A DNA stretch of 31,815 nucleotides from Streptococcus vestibularis ATCC 49124 (GCF_000188295.1 NZ_GL831112.1:38296-70110); one strand, 5' to 3'; numbered from the stretch's first letter, positions 1-9,377 are shown. A program made the numbers and translations. Notes: generated by a model from the sequence alone, not told the origin.

Positions 1-393
1 AGTTGTCAAACCACACCAGATTACGTACCGATTTATGGGACAATAGGTGAGCAGAATACTTACGATCTTTATTATAAAAATATCGTTACGAATCAGAAGG
101 CAAAGAAGATACTCGAAGATGGTTATCTTGTATTAACTTGGGAAGCTGCTGAAGGGGAGGGACTGAATCTACCGATAGTTGTTTATAAAGATTCTATCTT
201 GACACTAAATGGTAAAGAACTAGACAAGGATGACTATAGTTTGTCAATGATTGGTACACCGACCGTTTCATCACAAAAAGGACAGAATAAAACGGTGTTA
301 AGTTATCAGGAGCCAGGATGGCTATTTGTAGCGTTAGTGATTCCAATAATAGTTCTGGGAGTAATAGGTTTACAGTGGATTTACACAAAATAA
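1..393 (+). CDS. C-terminal part of a membrane protein, YfhO-like (partial)
   Basis: The reading frame is open from base 1 to the TAA at 391-393, giving the last 130 residues of a larger protein. The visible part is a beta-rich extracytoplasmic stretch with a 'LTLNGKELDK' turn and a 'KGQNKTVLSYQEPGW' segment. One strongly hydrophobic helix follows (about the last 25 residues), ending in a short IYTK tail. The pattern 'NGK ... KGxN ... Y.xPG' followed by a last membrane helix recalls the C-terminus of YfhO-type polytopic membrane proteins, which are linked to lipoteichoic acid or glycolipid modification. That assignment rests on pattern memory and is only moderately likely. The start lies outside the window. 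A hairpin terminator follows directly. Confidence 0.55.
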   Translation, partial: SCQTTPDYVPIYGTIGEQNTYDLYYKNIVTNQKAKKILEDGYLVLTWEAAEGEGLNLPIVVYKDSILTLNGKELDKDDYSLSMIGTPTVSSQKGQNKTVLSYQEPGWLFVALVIPIIVLGVIGLQWIYTK

Positions 394-398
394 GTATA

Positions 399-426
399 AA
401 AAAGGTTGCCTAGTGGTAACCTTTTT
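399..426 (+). terminator. Intrinsic terminator of the first gene
   Basis: A 12-bp stem (399-410 with 415-426, one G-U pair) with a TAGT loop has its 3' arm ending in TTTTT. It lies 6 bases after the stop codon. Confidence 0.85.
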
Positions 427-452
427 GCATTATTCTTTAATCATGATATAAT
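424..452 (+). promoter_or_regulatory. mnmA promoter
   Basis: The -35-like TTTGCA (424-429), a 17-bp spacer and a perfect extended -10 (TG at 444-445, TATAAT at 447-452) predict a start near 459 and a leader of about 100 nt. The -35 overlaps the T-run of the preceding terminator. Confidence 0.75.
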
Positions 453-473
453 TAAGCTTGCGTGCTTTTACGC

Positions 474-524
474 TTCAAAATCGACCTTCAAATCGATATT
501 TGAACAACTAGACCCTTCAAGTCT
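474..524 (+). repeat. CTTCAA repeats and two hairpins in the mnmA leader
   Basis: CTTCAA occurs at about 473, 486 and 515, each followed by an AT-rich TCGA or TCTA segment. TTCAAAT (487-493) pairs with ATTTGAA (498-504) around CGAT. TAGAC (508-512) pairs with GTCTA (520-524) around CCTTCAA. This shows a structured 5' UTR; no known riboswitch class is recognised. Confidence 0.4.
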
Positions 525-542
525 ATGTTAATTTTTATTTGA

Positions 543-1679
<1,137 letters not shown>

Positions 1680-1802
1680 CTGGAGTTAAGTAATAACGGT
1701 GAGTTCCCAATTTTTTTATGCATTTATGGCATTTTTCGCTATAATGAATCCAATTTCAAATCTTCCTATAGTGTGCAGACTCTAATCAAATAGTGATTGG
1801 AA

Positions 1803-1830
1803 TTGACAAAACGATTTGATTTGATAAAAT
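1803..1830 (+). promoter_or_regulatory. mnmG promoter
   Basis: It has a consensus -35 TTGACA (1803-1808), a 16-bp spacer and an extended -10 (TG at 1822-1823, TAAAAT at 1825-1830). The predicted start is near 1837, so the leader is about 140 nt. Confidence 0.8.
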
Positions 1831-1839
1831 AATTTTAAC

Positions 1840-1913
1840 AATAGTCATGATGGTCAAAGCTCATGGGAATTGTGCGTTTTTGCGTACAGTTTTCTAGAGT
1901 TTTGACTATTTTT
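1840..1913 (+). promoter_or_regulatory. Branched leader RNA upstream of mnmG
   Basis: A closing helix AATAGTCA (1840-1847) with TGACTATT (1903-1910) encloses at least two helices. These are CATGA (1846-1850) with TCATG (1861-1865), sharing two bases with the closing helix, and TGTGCG (1871-1876) with CGTACA (1883-1888, one G-U). The 3' arm of the closing helix ends in TTTTT (1909-1913), so the element could act as a conditional terminator. It matches no riboswitch known to me; drawn by eye. Confidence 0.4.
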
Positions 1914-1935
1914 GTAGGAAAAAAACAAAGAAAGG

Positions 1936-1992
1936 ATGAGGCAGTTGACTGTAAATCACTGCAAAAATCTAAAAAATGTCTTACGAGTTTGA
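1936..1992 (+). other. Micro-ORF overlapping the mnmG start
   Basis: The frame from ATG 1936, or more likely TTG 1945, runs to the TGA at 1990-1992, 14 bases past the mnmG ATG. AAAGGA (1931-1936) is 8 bases upstream of the TTG, whereas ATG 1936 touches the Shine-Dalgarno. The TTG version encodes 15 residues ([15 protein letters not shown]). mnmG itself has no Shine-Dalgarno near its ATG, so translational coupling is plausible. Confidence 0.4.
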
Positions 1993-3877
1993 TGAAAATT
2001 TTGATGTAATTGTTGTTGGTGCTGGTCACGCCGGTGTGGAAGCTAGCTTGGCTGCAGCCCGTATGGGATGTAAGGTTTTATTAGCGACTATTAACCTAGA
2101 GATGCTGGCTTTTATGCCATGTAACCCTTCTATCGGTGGATCGGCCAAGGGGATTGTTGTTCGTGAAATTGATGCTCTTGGTGGAGAGATGGGTAAAAAC
2201 ATCGACAAAACCTATATTCAAATGAAAATGTTGAATACTGGTAAAGGACCTGCAGTTCGAGCTTTGCGTGCTCAAGCAGACAAAGCCTTGTATGCCATGA
2301 CAATGAAACATACAGTTGAGCGTCAGGAAAACTTGACTCTACGTCAATCAATGGTTGATGAAATACTTGTTGAAGATGGTAAGGTAGTCGGTGTCAGAAC
2401 AGCCACAAATCAAAAATATGGAGCTAAAGCAGTTGTTGTAACAACAGGAACGGCTTTACGCGGTGAAATTATCCTAGGTGAGCTCAAATATTCTTCTGGA
2501 CCAAATAATAGTCTTGCATCGGTTACTTTGGCTGATAATTTGAAGGAGCTTGGGCTTGAAATTGGTCGATTTAAAACAGGTACTCCTCCTCGTGTCAAGG
2601 CATCATCAATTAATTACGAAGAGACCGAGATTCAACCAGGCGACGAAAAACCAAATCATTTTTCATTCTTGTCGAAGGATGAAGACTATCTTCAGGACCA
2701 AATTCCTTGTTGGCTAACTTATACGAATCAAGAAAGCCACGATATTATCAATAACAATTTACACCGTGCACCGATGTTCTCAGGTATTGTCAAGGGAGTA
2801 GGTCCTCGTTACTGCCCATCAATCGAAGATAAAATTGTCCGCTTTGCAGATAAGAATCGCCATCAGCTTTTCCTTGAACCTGAAGGAAGAGAGACTGAAG
2901 AAGTCTATGTGCAAGGCCTGTCAACTAGTCTGCCAGAGGATGTTCAAAAAGAGTTGATTCACTCAATTAAAGGTCTCGAAAAGGCAGAGATGATGCGAAC
3001 TGGTTATGCGATTGAATATGATATCGTGCTCCCTCATCAACTACGTGCAACACTTGAAACGAAGTTGATTTCAGGTCTCTTTACAGCAGGACAGACCAAC
3101 GGAACTTCTGGATACGAGGAGGCAGCAGGTCAGGGGCTAGTTGCTGGTATCAATGCGGCTCTTAAAGTTCAAGGTAAACCTGAGCTTATTCTCAAACGTA
3201 GTGATGCCTATATTGGTGTAATGATTGACGATCTTGTTACAAAAGGAACTTTGGAGCCATATCGTTTATTGACATCACGCGCAGAGTATCGTCTCATATT
3301 ACGTCATGATAATGCTGATATGCGCTTGACACCTATTGGTCGAGAAGTTGGTTTGGTTGACGATGAACGTTGGAGTATCTTTGAAATTAAGAAAAATCAG
3401 TTTGACAGCGAGTTGACACGTCTGTCAAAAGAAAAATTAAAGCCTATCAAAGAAACAAATGAAAAAATTCAAGCTCTAGGCTTTAAGCCTTTGACAGATG
3501 CCATGACAGCCAAAGAGTTTATGCGTCGACCTGAGATTGATTACGCTACAGCTACTCAGTTTGTCGGTCCAGCTGCAGAAGATTTGGATGCTAAGGTTAT
3601 AGAGTTACTTGAAACTGAAATCAAGTACGAAGGTTATATCAATAAAGCTTTGGATCAAGTAGCCAAGATGAAGCGAATGGAAGAAAAAAAGATTCCGAAA
3701 AATATTGATTGGGATGCTATTGATTCTATTGCAACTGAGGCTCGTCAAAAATTTAAGAAAATAAATCCTGAAACTATTGGTCAAGCAAGCCGTATATCAG
3801 GGGTTAATCCAGCAGATATCTCTATTTTGATGGTTTACCTTGAAGGCAATAATAAGGCTCGACGTAAAGTGGAGTAA
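1976..3877 (+). CDS. mnmG: tRNA uridine-5-carboxymethylaminomethyl synthase subunit MnmG (GidA)
   Basis: MnmG is the FAD-dependent subunit that works with GTPase MnmE to install the (c)mnm5 group on wobble U34 of tRNAs reading NNA/NNG codons. The 633-residue length is normal. The Rossmann FAD motif [12 protein letters not shown] starts at about residue 13, the conserved 'PCNPSIGG' cysteine segment is near residue 48, and '[14 protein letters not shown]' forms the second FAD contact. The C-terminal helical domain that binds MnmE and tRNA is complete. The frame upstream is closed by a TAA just before AAA-ATG, so 1976 is the only reasonable start. It lacks a Shine-Dalgarno; the nearest one serves an overlapping micro-ORF. 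The gene has its own promoter and long leader, so it can be regulated apart from mnmA. Confidence 0.97.
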   Translation: MSYEFDENFDVIVVGAGHAGVEASLAAARMGCKVLLATINLEMLAFMPCNPSIGGSAKGIVVREIDALGGEMGKNIDKTYIQMKMLNTGKGPAVRALRAQADKALYAMTMKHTVERQENLTLRQSMVDEILVEDGKVVGVRTATNQKYGAKAVVVTTGTALRGEIILGELKYSSGPNNSLASVTLADNLKELGLEIGRFKTGTPPRVKASSINYEETEIQPGDEKPNHFSFLSKDEDYLQDQIPCWLTYTNQESHDIINNNLHRAPMFSGIVKGVGPRYCPSIEDKIVRFADKNRHQLFLEPEGRETEEVYVQGLSTSLPEDVQKELIHSIKGLEKAEMMRTGYAIEYDIVLPHQLRATLETKLISGLFTAGQTNGTSGYEEAAGQGLVAGINAALKVQGKPELILKRSDAYIGVMIDDLVTKGTLEPYRLLTSRAEYRLILRHDNADMRLTPIGREVGLVDDERWSIFEIKKNQFDSELTRLSKEKLKPIKETNEKIQALGFKPLTDAMTAKEFMRRPEIDYATATQFVGPAAEDLDAKVIELLETEIKYEGYINKALDQVAKMKRMEEKKIPKNIDWDAIDSIATEARQKFKKINPETIGQASRISGVNPADISILMVYLEGNNKARRKVE

Positions 3878-3893
3878 CAGTCGTAACACTTGT

Positions 3894-3919
3894 AAAAGCC
3901 TTTTAATTAAGGCTTTTTT
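3894..3919 (+). terminator. mnmG terminator
   Basis: AAAAGCCTT (3894-3902) pairs with AAGGCTTTT (3909-3917) around TTAATT, and the T-run continues to 3919. Confidence 0.9.
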
Positions 3920-3920
3920 A

Positions 3921-3929
3921 TGTTATAAT
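3921..3929 (+). promoter_or_regulatory. gdpP promoter (extended -10)
   Basis: TG (3921-3922) and TATAAT (3924-3929) form a perfect extended -10 two bases beyond the mnmG terminator. No good -35 is seen. The predicted start is near 3936, giving a short leader with AAGAGG (3939-3944). Confidence 0.65.
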
Positions 3930-3950
3930 TGTTAGATTAAGAGGTTTTAT

Positions 3951-5915
3951 ATGAAAAGATTTCACTTTGCAACTATTCACCTGGTAATGATAGGTCTAAT
4001 TCTTTTTGGAATTGCTACCATTTTTGTTCGCGTATTACAATCGGAGTCTGCACTTATTTTTGCGCTTTTTATCATTATGGTAGTAGTTGTTACACTATTG
4101 CACTACCAAAAGACAACATATGAGTCCTTAGAAATAGAGCAATTAGATGAACTGAATCAGGATGTTGAAGATTCTTTGAAGACCCTTCTTGGAAAGATGC
4201 TTGTCGGAGTTATTACTTTTGACGAAAATGACCATATTGAATGGTTCAACCCCTATGCCAAGTTAGTGCTTTCAGATGAATATGGGAACTTCAATAAGCA
4301 GTTGATTGCAGACTTTATCTCCCAAAAACGAAAGGGGTCACCTTCGAATGTGATAACTGTTGGTGACAATAAATATGCTGCCTTTGTGGATTTTGACAAT
4401 AAGCTGACATATTTTATTGACAATGTTTATGATCAAGATGAAAATGTTGATCCAAATATGACTCGACCTGTTATTGGGATTATTTCAGTTGATAACTACG
4501 ACGATGTGACAGGAAGTTTGCCAGATGCGGATGTTTCAAAAATCAATACATTTGTAGCAGGATTTATTTCTGAGTTTGCTAAGTCTAAGCATATTCATTA
4601 TCGACGTATTGAAGGGGATCGTTTTTACTTCTTTACCAATTACAGTGTTTTGACAGAATTTATGGATCAAAAGTTTTCTGTCTTGGACGACTTCCGTCAA
4701 CAGGCACAAGAACGTGGTTTACCACTGACTTTGAGTATGGGAATATCCTTTGGGACGCTTAAGCATGATCAAATCGGGCAAGTTGCTTTGCAGAACCTTA
4801 ATATTGCACTTGTTCGAGGCGGGGATCAAGCTGTTGTTAAGGAAAATGACGATCACAAGGAACTTCTTTATTTTGGAGGAGGCTCTGTCTCAACAGTTAA
4901 GCGTTCTCGTACAAGAACAAGGGCTATGATGACTGCAATCTCAGATAAGTTAAAAACAGTCGAAAAAGTATTTGTTGTTGGTCACAAGAATCTTGATATG
5001 GACGCCTTAGGGGCTACTGTTGGTATGGCCCATTTTGCTAGTCAGATTGTTAGAAAGAGCTATGCTGTTTATGATGATATGGCTATGAATGCGGATATTG
5101 AGCGTGCGGTCGAACGTTTGAAAGAAGATGGGCAGTCACCACTTATTACACTCTCAGAAGCTGAAGAACTAGTTAATCAACACTCATTGCTAATTATGGT
5201 TGACCATTCAAAAATCCATCTAACCCTATCTCAGGATTTTTATGATCGATTTAATGAAGTTATTGTCGTAGACCATCACCGTCGAGATGATGACTTCCCT
5301 GAAAATGCGGTTTTGACCTTTATTGAAAGTGGAGCAAGCTCTGCTTGTGAATTAGTTACGGAGTTGTTACAATTCCAAGGGGCTCCAGAACGTTTGAGTA
5401 AAATCCAAGCTTCTATCCTTATGGCGGGTATAATGCTAGATACCAAGAATTTCTCTACGCGTGTTACTAGTCGAACATTTGATGTTGCCTCTTACCTTCG
5501 TGGTTTAGGAAGTGACAGCGGAGAAATTCAAACGATTTCTGCTACTGATTTTGACGAATATCGGCGTATTAATGAGTTAATTCTTGCAGGCGAACGAATT
5601 ACTGATGATATAATCGTTGCTACAGGAGATAACTATAAGTGTTATAATAATGTTGTGATTTCTAAGGCAGCAGATACTATGCTTGCAATGGCTGGAATCG
5701 AAGCAACCTTTGTTGTTGCTCGAACAAGTAATTCTACTGTAAACATATCTTCTCGAAGCCATAATGCGATTAATGTACAACGCATTATGGAAAAATTAGG
5801 TGGAGGAGGACATTTCAACCTAGCTGCCTGCCAGTTACGAGACTGTAGTGTTGCTCAAGCGCAAAATAAATTAATTGAAACTATTATGGGAGAGTTGGCT
5901 CCCAAGGGGGATTAA
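3951..5915 (+). CDS. gdpP: Cyclic-di-AMP phosphodiesterase GdpP
   Basis: GdpP is a membrane enzyme that hydrolyses the second messenger c-di-AMP, so it controls osmolyte and potassium balance, cell-wall stress and beta-lactam tolerance. Its 654 residues show the standard order. Two membrane helices come first (about 7-28 and 32-51). A PAS-like sensor ('[21 protein letters not shown]') follows, then a degenerate GGDEF domain in which the signature is reduced to '[11 protein letters not shown]'. The DHH/DHHA1 catalytic unit carries '[12 protein letters not shown]' (G344, metal-binding D349 and D351), the DHH triad D441-H442-H443 and the C-terminal '[10 protein letters not shown]' near residue 617. 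All metal ligands visible are intact. AAGAGG is 6 bases before the ATG. The stop codon lies one base before the rplI start, so the two are co-transcribed. Confidence 0.97.
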   Translation: MKRFHFATIHLVMIGLILFGIATIFVRVLQSESALIFALFIIMVVVVTLLHYQKTTYESLEIEQLDELNQDVEDSLKTLLGKMLVGVITFDENDHIEWFNPYAKLVLSDEYGNFNKQLIADFISQKRKGSPSNVITVGDNKYAAFVDFDNKLTYFIDNVYDQDENVDPNMTRPVIGIISVDNYDDVTGSLPDADVSKINTFVAGFISEFAKSKHIHYRRIEGDRFYFFTNYSVLTEFMDQKFSVLDDFRQQAQERGLPLTLSMGISFGTLKHDQIGQVALQNLNIALVRGGDQAVVKENDDHKELLYFGGGSVSTVKRSRTRTRAMMTAISDKLKTVEKVFVVGHKNLDMDALGATVGMAHFASQIVRKSYAVYDDMAMNADIERAVERLKEDGQSPLITLSEAEELVNQHSLLIMVDHSKIHLTLSQDFYDRFNEVIVVDHHRRDDDFPENAVLTFIESGASSACELVTELLQFQGAPERLSKIQASILMAGIMLDTKNFSTRVTSRTFDVASYLRGLGSDSGEIQTISATDFDEYRRINELILAGERITDDIIVATGDNYKCYNNVVISKAADTMLAMAGIEATFVVARTSNSTVNISSRSHNAINVQRIMEKLGGGGHFNLAACQLRDCSVAQAQNKLIETIMGELAPKGD

Positions 5916-5916
5916 A

Positions 5917-6375
5917 ATGAAAGTTATTTTCTTACAAGACGTTAAGGGTAAAGGAAAAAAAGGTGAAATTAAAGAAGTACCATCAGGTTATGCTCAAAAC
6001 TTCTTGATTAAAAAGAATCTTGCTAAAGAAGCAACAAACCAAGCTATCGGGGAGTTGAAAGGAAAACAAAAATCAGAAGAAAAGCATGCTGCAGAGTTGT
6101 TAGCTGAAGCAAGACGTGTTAAAGAACAGCTTGAGAAAGAAGAAAATCGTCTTCAATTTACTGAGAAGGTTGGACCAGATGGTCGTACATTTGGTTCAAT
6201 TACAGCTAAAAAGATTGCGGAAGGACTTCAGAAACAGTTTGGAATCAAGATTGATAAACGTCATATTGAACTTGAACATCCTATTCGAGCGATTGGTTTG
6301 ATAGAGGTTCCTGTAAAGCTTCATAAAGAAGTGAATGCACAAATTAAGATTAACATCAAAAATAGTGCTGAGTAA
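5917..6375 (+). CDS. rplI: 50S ribosomal protein L9
   Basis: L9 binds 23S rRNA with its N-terminal domain and reaches out from the L1 side of the large subunit, helping keep the reading frame. The 152-residue protein begins with the family signature '[21 protein letters not shown]'. A long charged helix (about residues 50-75, rich in K and E) leads to the C-terminal domain with '[17 protein letters not shown]'. I chose ATG 5917 rather than the in-frame ATG at 5875. It begins exactly at the conserved N-terminus and has AAGGGGG (5904-5910) 6 bases upstream; the earlier ATG would add 14 non-homologous residues that read through the end of gdpP. The ribosome binding site lies inside the gdpP 3' end, which suggests coupled translation. 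Confidence 0.97.
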   Translation: MKVIFLQDVKGKGKKGEIKEVPSGYAQNFLIKKNLAKEATNQAIGELKGKQKSEEKHAAELLAEARRVKEQLEKEENRLQFTEKVGPDGRTFGSITAKKIAEGLQKQFGIKIDKRHIELEHPIRAIGLIEVPVKLHKEVNAQIKINIKNSAE

Positions 6376-6418
6376 TTTATTGACACTATAAGTAAATCTT
6401 GTAAAGGAGGGAATAATT

Positions 6419-7780
6419 GTGTCAGAGGCTCAAGAATTACGAGTGCAACCTCATGATTTAGTAGCGGAACAGTCTGTTTTGGGGGCTATTTTCATTAACC
6501 CGGAAAAGTTAATTACAGTTCGAGAGTTTATCGAAGCAGATGACTTTTACAAGTATTCCCATCGTGTCATTTTTAAAGCAATGGTAACGCTGTCGGATCG
6601 AAATGATGCCATTGATGCCACGACAGTACGTACTATTCTAGATGACCAAGATGACCTCCAAAACATAGGGGGTATTTCTTATCTTGTAGATTTGGTCAAT
6701 AGTGTTCCAACATCCGCAAATGCTGAGTACTATGCTAAGATTGTGGCTGAGAAAGCCATGCTTCGCCGTATTATAAATAGGTTGACAGAGACTGTAAACC
6801 AAGCATATGAGGGGGCAACTGAATCTGATGAAATTATTGCAAATGCTGAGAAAGCCTTAGTTGATGTTTCAGAGCATAGCAATCGTAGTGGTTTCCGTAA
6901 AATATCTGAAGTTCTTGATGTCAATTTTAATACTTTGGAGATGCGTTCACAGCAAACATCAGATGTTACTGGGTTACCAACAGGTTTCCGTGATCTTGAC
7001 AAGATTACAACAGGTTTACACCCTGATCAATTAATTATTTTAGCAGCTCGTCCCGCAGTTGGTAAAACAGCCTTTGTGTTGAACATTGCTCAGAATGTTG
7101 GCACCAAGCAAAATAAATCTGTTGCAGTCTTTTCACTAGAGATGGGTGCAGAAAGCTTGGTTGATCGTATGTTGGCAGCTGAAGGGATGATTGATTCCCA
7201 TGCTTTACGTACAGGTCAATTGACAGAGCAAGATTGGAATAATGTGATGATTGCTCAAGGGGCATTGGCTGAGGCACCTATTTATATAGATGATACCCCT
7301 GGTATAAAGATTACTGAGATTCGTGCACGGTCCCGTAAATTGTCACAAGAAGTAGAAGGTGGTCTCGGTCTCATTGTGATTGACTATTTACAGTTGATTA
7401 CAGGGACGCGACCAGAAAATCGCCAACAAGAGGTTTCAGATATTTCAAGGCAGTTAAAAATCCTAGCCAAGGAGCTCAAAGTTCCTGTAATTGCCTTGAG
7501 TCAGTTGTCTCGTGGGGTTGAACAACGTCAGGATAAACGTCCAGTCTTATCTGATATTCGTGAGTCAGGATCTATCGAGCAGGATGCCGATATTGTAGCC
7601 TTCTTATATCGTGATGATTACTACCGAAAAGAGGGTGAAGAACCAGAGAATGCGATTGAAGATAATACAATCGAAGTTATCCTAGAAAAAAACCGTGCTG
7701 GTGCGCGTGGAACAGTCAAGTTACTATTCCAAAAAGAATACAATAAATTTTCATCGATTGCTCAGTTTGAGGAATCATAA
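6419..7780 (+). CDS. dnaB: Replicative DNA helicase DnaB (often called dnaC in Firmicutes)
   Basis: This hexameric 5'-3' helicase unwinds DNA at the replication fork and is loaded at oriC by DnaI-type loaders. The 453-residue protein has the N-terminal primase-interacting helical domain (about 1-150), a linker, and the RecA-like ATPase domain. The Walker A motif ARPAVGKT is at residues 210-217, Walker B lies in 'GLIVIDYLQLI', and 'LSQLSRGVEQRQDKRPVLSDIRESGSIEQDAD' regions carry the DnaB signature and arginine finger. The start is GTG at 6419, preceded by AAAGGAGGG (6403-6411) at 7 bases. No later ATG fits the conserved 'QPHDLVAEQSVLGA' N-terminus. It follows rplI by 43 bp without a terminator, so gdpP-rplI-dnaB forms one transcription unit, a classic Firmicute order. 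Confidence 0.97.
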   Translation: MSEAQELRVQPHDLVAEQSVLGAIFINPEKLITVREFIEADDFYKYSHRVIFKAMVTLSDRNDAIDATTVRTILDDQDDLQNIGGISYLVDLVNSVPTSANAEYYAKIVAEKAMLRRIINRLTETVNQAYEGATESDEIIANAEKALVDVSEHSNRSGFRKISEVLDVNFNTLEMRSQQTSDVTGLPTGFRDLDKITTGLHPDQLIILAARPAVGKTAFVLNIAQNVGTKQNKSVAVFSLEMGAESLVDRMLAAEGMIDSHALRTGQLTEQDWNNVMIAQGALAEAPIYIDDTPGIKITEIRARSRKLSQEVEGGLGLIVIDYLQLITGTRPENRQQEVSDISRQLKILAKELKVPVIALSQLSRGVEQRQDKRPVLSDIRESGSIEQDADIVAFLYRDDYYRKEGEEPENAIEDNTIEVILEKNRAGARGTVKLLFQKEYNKFSSIAQFEES

Positions 7781-7803
7781 TTTTCAGATTTAAGGAGATA
7801 TAT

Positions 7804-8106
7804 ATGAGTGATGCATTTGCAGATGTTGCTAAGATGAAAAACATCAAGGAAGCTATTAAGTCACATGAAGGTCAGCTAGTAGAATTGACCTTAGAGAATG
7901 GACGTAAACGTGAAAAGAATAAAATTGGTCGATTGACAGAGGTTTACCCATCATTGTTTATTGTTGAATATCAAGACTTCAGTTCTCAAGCAGGAGCTAT
8001 TAATAATAGTTATGTTGAATCTTACACTTATTCAGATATTTTGACTGAGAAGACTCTCATTCGTTATTTGAGTCCTGAGGAACAAGCTGAAATCGAAAAT
8101 AAATAA
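7804..8106 (+). CDS. veg: Veg family protein
   Basis: This is a 100-residue protein of the Veg/DUF1021 family. In Bacillus subtilis Veg influences biofilm formation and spore outgrowth; its role in cocci is not established. Family signatures are visible: 'LVELTLENGRKREKNKIGRLTEVYPSLFIV' followed by 'SYTYSDILTEK', an SH3-like beta fold. Compared with the Bacillus protein it has a longer N-terminus and an extra 'SPEEQAEIENK' tail. AAGGAGA (7792-7798) is 5 bases before the ATG. The 23-bp gap to dnaB and the terminator straight after its stop make it the last gene of the gdpP-rplI-dnaB unit. Confidence 0.85.
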   Translation: MSDAFADVAKMKNIKEAIKSHEGQLVELTLENGRKREKNKIGRLTEVYPSLFIVEYQDFSSQAGAINNSYVESYTYSDILTEKTLIRYLSPEEQAEIENK

Positions 8107-8107
8107 G

Positions 8108-8133
8108 AAAAAGCCTTTACTTGGGCTTTTTTT
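8108..8133 (+). terminator. Terminator after veg
   Basis: AAAAAGCC (8108-8115) pairs with GGCTTTTT (8124-8131) and the T-run reaches 8133. Confidence 0.9.
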
Positions 8134-8135
8134 CG

Positions 8136-8144
8136 TGGTAAAAT
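8136..8144 (+). promoter_or_regulatory. rpsD promoter (extended -10)
   Basis: TG (8136-8137) and TAAAAT (8139-8144) form an extended -10 immediately after the veg terminator. The predicted start near 8151 gives a leader of about 150 nt. Confidence 0.65.
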
Positions 8145-8150
8145 GTTAAA

Positions 8151-8303
8151 GTATGAGAAATAATAGCAGGATAAAATGAAGCTCGTCAACAGGAAGTCGG
8201 CTAGAAAAGTAACCTTTGCTGTTTGGGCGAAGTCTTTCTGAACGAATCAGGTTTATCTAAAACGTTATTTCCTAAAAATATTTTTTATAGGAGGACATTA
8301 TTA
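8151..8303 (+). promoter_or_regulatory. rpsD leader, candidate S4 autoregulatory RNA
   Basis: A long helix pairs CGTCAACAG (8184-8192) with CTGTTTGGGCG (8219-8229), with a 2-base bulge. Near the gene, TCCTA (8270-8274) can pair with TAGGA (8288-8292), which overlaps the Shine-Dalgarno AGGAGG (8289-8294). Firmicute rpsD mRNAs are known to be repressed by S4 through structured leaders. That this one does so is inference. Confidence 0.5.
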
Positions 8304-8915
8304 ATGTCACGTTATACAGGTCCATCATGGAAACAATCACGTCGCCTTGGTTTCTCACTTACAGGCACAGGTAAAGAATTGGCACGTCGTAACTACGTAC
8401 CAGGTCAACACGGTCCAAACAACCGTTCAAAACTTTCAGAGTACGGTTTGCAATTGGCTGAGAAACAAAAACTTCGTTTCTCATACGGTTTGGGTGAAAA
8501 ACAATTCCGTAACTTGTTCGTACAAGCTACTAAAGTTAAAGGTGGAACACTTGGTTTCAACTTTATGGTTCTTTTGGAACGTCGTCTTGACAACGTTGTT
8601 TACCGTCTCGGCCTTGCAACTACTCGTCGTCAAGCACGTCAATTCGTAAACCACGGTCATATCCTTGTTGACGGTAAACGTGTTGATATCCCATCATACC
8701 GTGTTGAAGTTGGTCAAGTAATCTCAGTTCGTGAAAAATCAGCTAAAGTTCCTGCTATCCTTGAAGCAGTAGAAGCTACTATCGGACGTCCAGCATTTGT
8801 ATCATTCGATGCTGAAAAACTTGAAGGTTCATTGACACGTCTTCCAGAACGTGATGAAATCAACCCAGAAATCAACGAAGCACTTGTCGTTGAATTCTAT
8901 AACAAAATGCTTTAA
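8304..8915 (+). CDS. rpsD: 30S ribosomal protein S4
   Basis: S4 is a primary 16S rRNA-binding protein that nucleates small-subunit assembly and takes part in decoding fidelity. The 203-residue protein begins '[21 protein letters not shown]' and contains the S4 RNA-binding domain ('[44 protein letters not shown]', about residues 93-135), ending '[10 protein letters not shown]'. ATG 8304 is chosen over the in-frame upstream start at 8223. It matches the invariant N-terminus, and AGGAGG (8289-8294) precedes it by 9 bases. Codon use is strongly biased toward preferred codons, as expected for an abundant protein. It is monocistronic, flanked by its own promoter and terminator. Confidence 0.98.
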   Translation: MSRYTGPSWKQSRRLGFSLTGTGKELARRNYVPGQHGPNNRSKLSEYGLQLAEKQKLRFSYGLGEKQFRNLFVQATKVKGGTLGFNFMVLLERRLDNVVYRLGLATTRRQARQFVNHGHILVDGKRVDIPSYRVEVGQVISVREKSAKVPAILEAVEATIGRPAFVSFDAEKLEGSLTRLPERDEINPEINEALVVEFYNKML

Positions 8916-8933
8916 TTTTAAAATTCATTTTGC

Positions 8934-8960
8934 AAAAAGCCCGTTGTTATGGGCTTTTTT
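8934..8960 (+). terminator. rpsD terminator
   Basis: AAAAAGCCC (8934-8942) pairs with GGGCTTTTT (8951-8959), followed by another T. Confidence 0.92.
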
Positions 8961-9030
8961 GTTTATCTTAAATCATTGATTTTTAGGTTTGTTCAGTTAT
9001 TTGTTTAGTTACAAGTTTGTCTTCTAATAT

Positions 9031-9067
9031 AAAAAAGTCCCTAGTCTAGTACAAGTGACTGGGGATT
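9031..9067 (-). terminator. Terminator of the small gene at 9102-9290
   Basis: AGTCCCTAGTC (9036-9046) pairs with GACTGGGGATT (9057-9067), 11 bp with two G-U pairs. Read on the - strand the stem is followed by six T residues. Confidence 0.8.
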
Positions 9068-9101
9068 CGTAATATGATGATAGATGATTTTGAGGTATAA
9101 A

Positions 9102-9290
9102 TTATTTATTATCCAATCCGCCTTCAAAATCTGCTGAAACGTTTGAAACGTAGTTAGTGAAGTAGCTTTCAAAATCTTTTTTTAGTTGGTCGTACTCCTC
9201 TTCGGAGTAATCTTTATCCTCTATATAAGCCTGAAATCTAGGAATTCCCAAATCTTTTTGGAGACGTTGGCTTACTTCTGTCTTTGTCAT
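9102..9290 (-). CDS. Small acidic protein of unknown function (62 aa)
   Basis: I do not recognise the family. The protein starts MTKTEVSQRLQKDLGIPRF and is rich in acidic and aromatic residues in its second half ('YSEEEYDQLKKDFESYFTNY'). It has no signal peptide, membrane helix or cysteine. The ATG at 9290 is preferred to an upstream in-frame start at 9365. A GAGAGG Shine-Dalgarno stands about 5 bases before it, and the -10 of its promoter (9313-9318) lies inside the longer version. It is monocistronic, divergent from the DUF1304 gene and closed by its own terminator, so it is probably a real gene. Confidence 0.7.
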   Translation of the reverse strand: MTKTEVSQRLQKDLGIPRFQAYIEDKDYSEEEYDQLKKDFESYFTNYVSNVSADFEGGLDNK

Positions 9291-9312
9291 AAGAACCTCT
9301 CTTTCATTCTTT

Positions 9313-9321
9313 ATTTTACCA
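9313..9321 (-). promoter_or_regulatory. Promoter of the 62-aa gene (extended -10)
   Basis: On the - strand TG-G-TAAAAT is an extended -10 with TAAAAT at 9318-9313. No strong -35 is visible. Confidence 0.55.
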
Positions 9322-9348
9322 CATTTCAAATTGTATGAAGCATACATG

Positions 9349-9377
9349 TTGTTTTTAAGGTTCACTTTTGATATACT
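9349..9377 (+). promoter_or_regulatory. Promoter of the DUF1304 gene
   Basis: TTGTTT (9349-9354), 17 bases, then an extended -10 with TG (9369-9370) and TATACT (9372-9377). Confidence 0.65.

Larger units (their letters stand above)
1680..1975 (+). other. mnmA-mnmG intergenic region with leader
   Basis: This 296-bp stretch contains no credible full-length gene. The first part has a TATAAT (1740-1745) without a good -35. It also has an imperfect inverted repeat, CAATTTCAAATC (1751-1762) against GATTGGAATTG (1795-1805), enclosing 32 bases and overlapping the mnmG -35. The mnmG promoter, a branched leader structure and a micro-ORF fill the rest and are listed separately. No clear mnmA terminator was found. 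Confidence 0.6.

Noticed and set aside
1715..1745. Competence (ComX) promoter
   Set aside because: TTCGCTATAAT recalls a cin-box only loosely; the expected TACGAATA core is absent.
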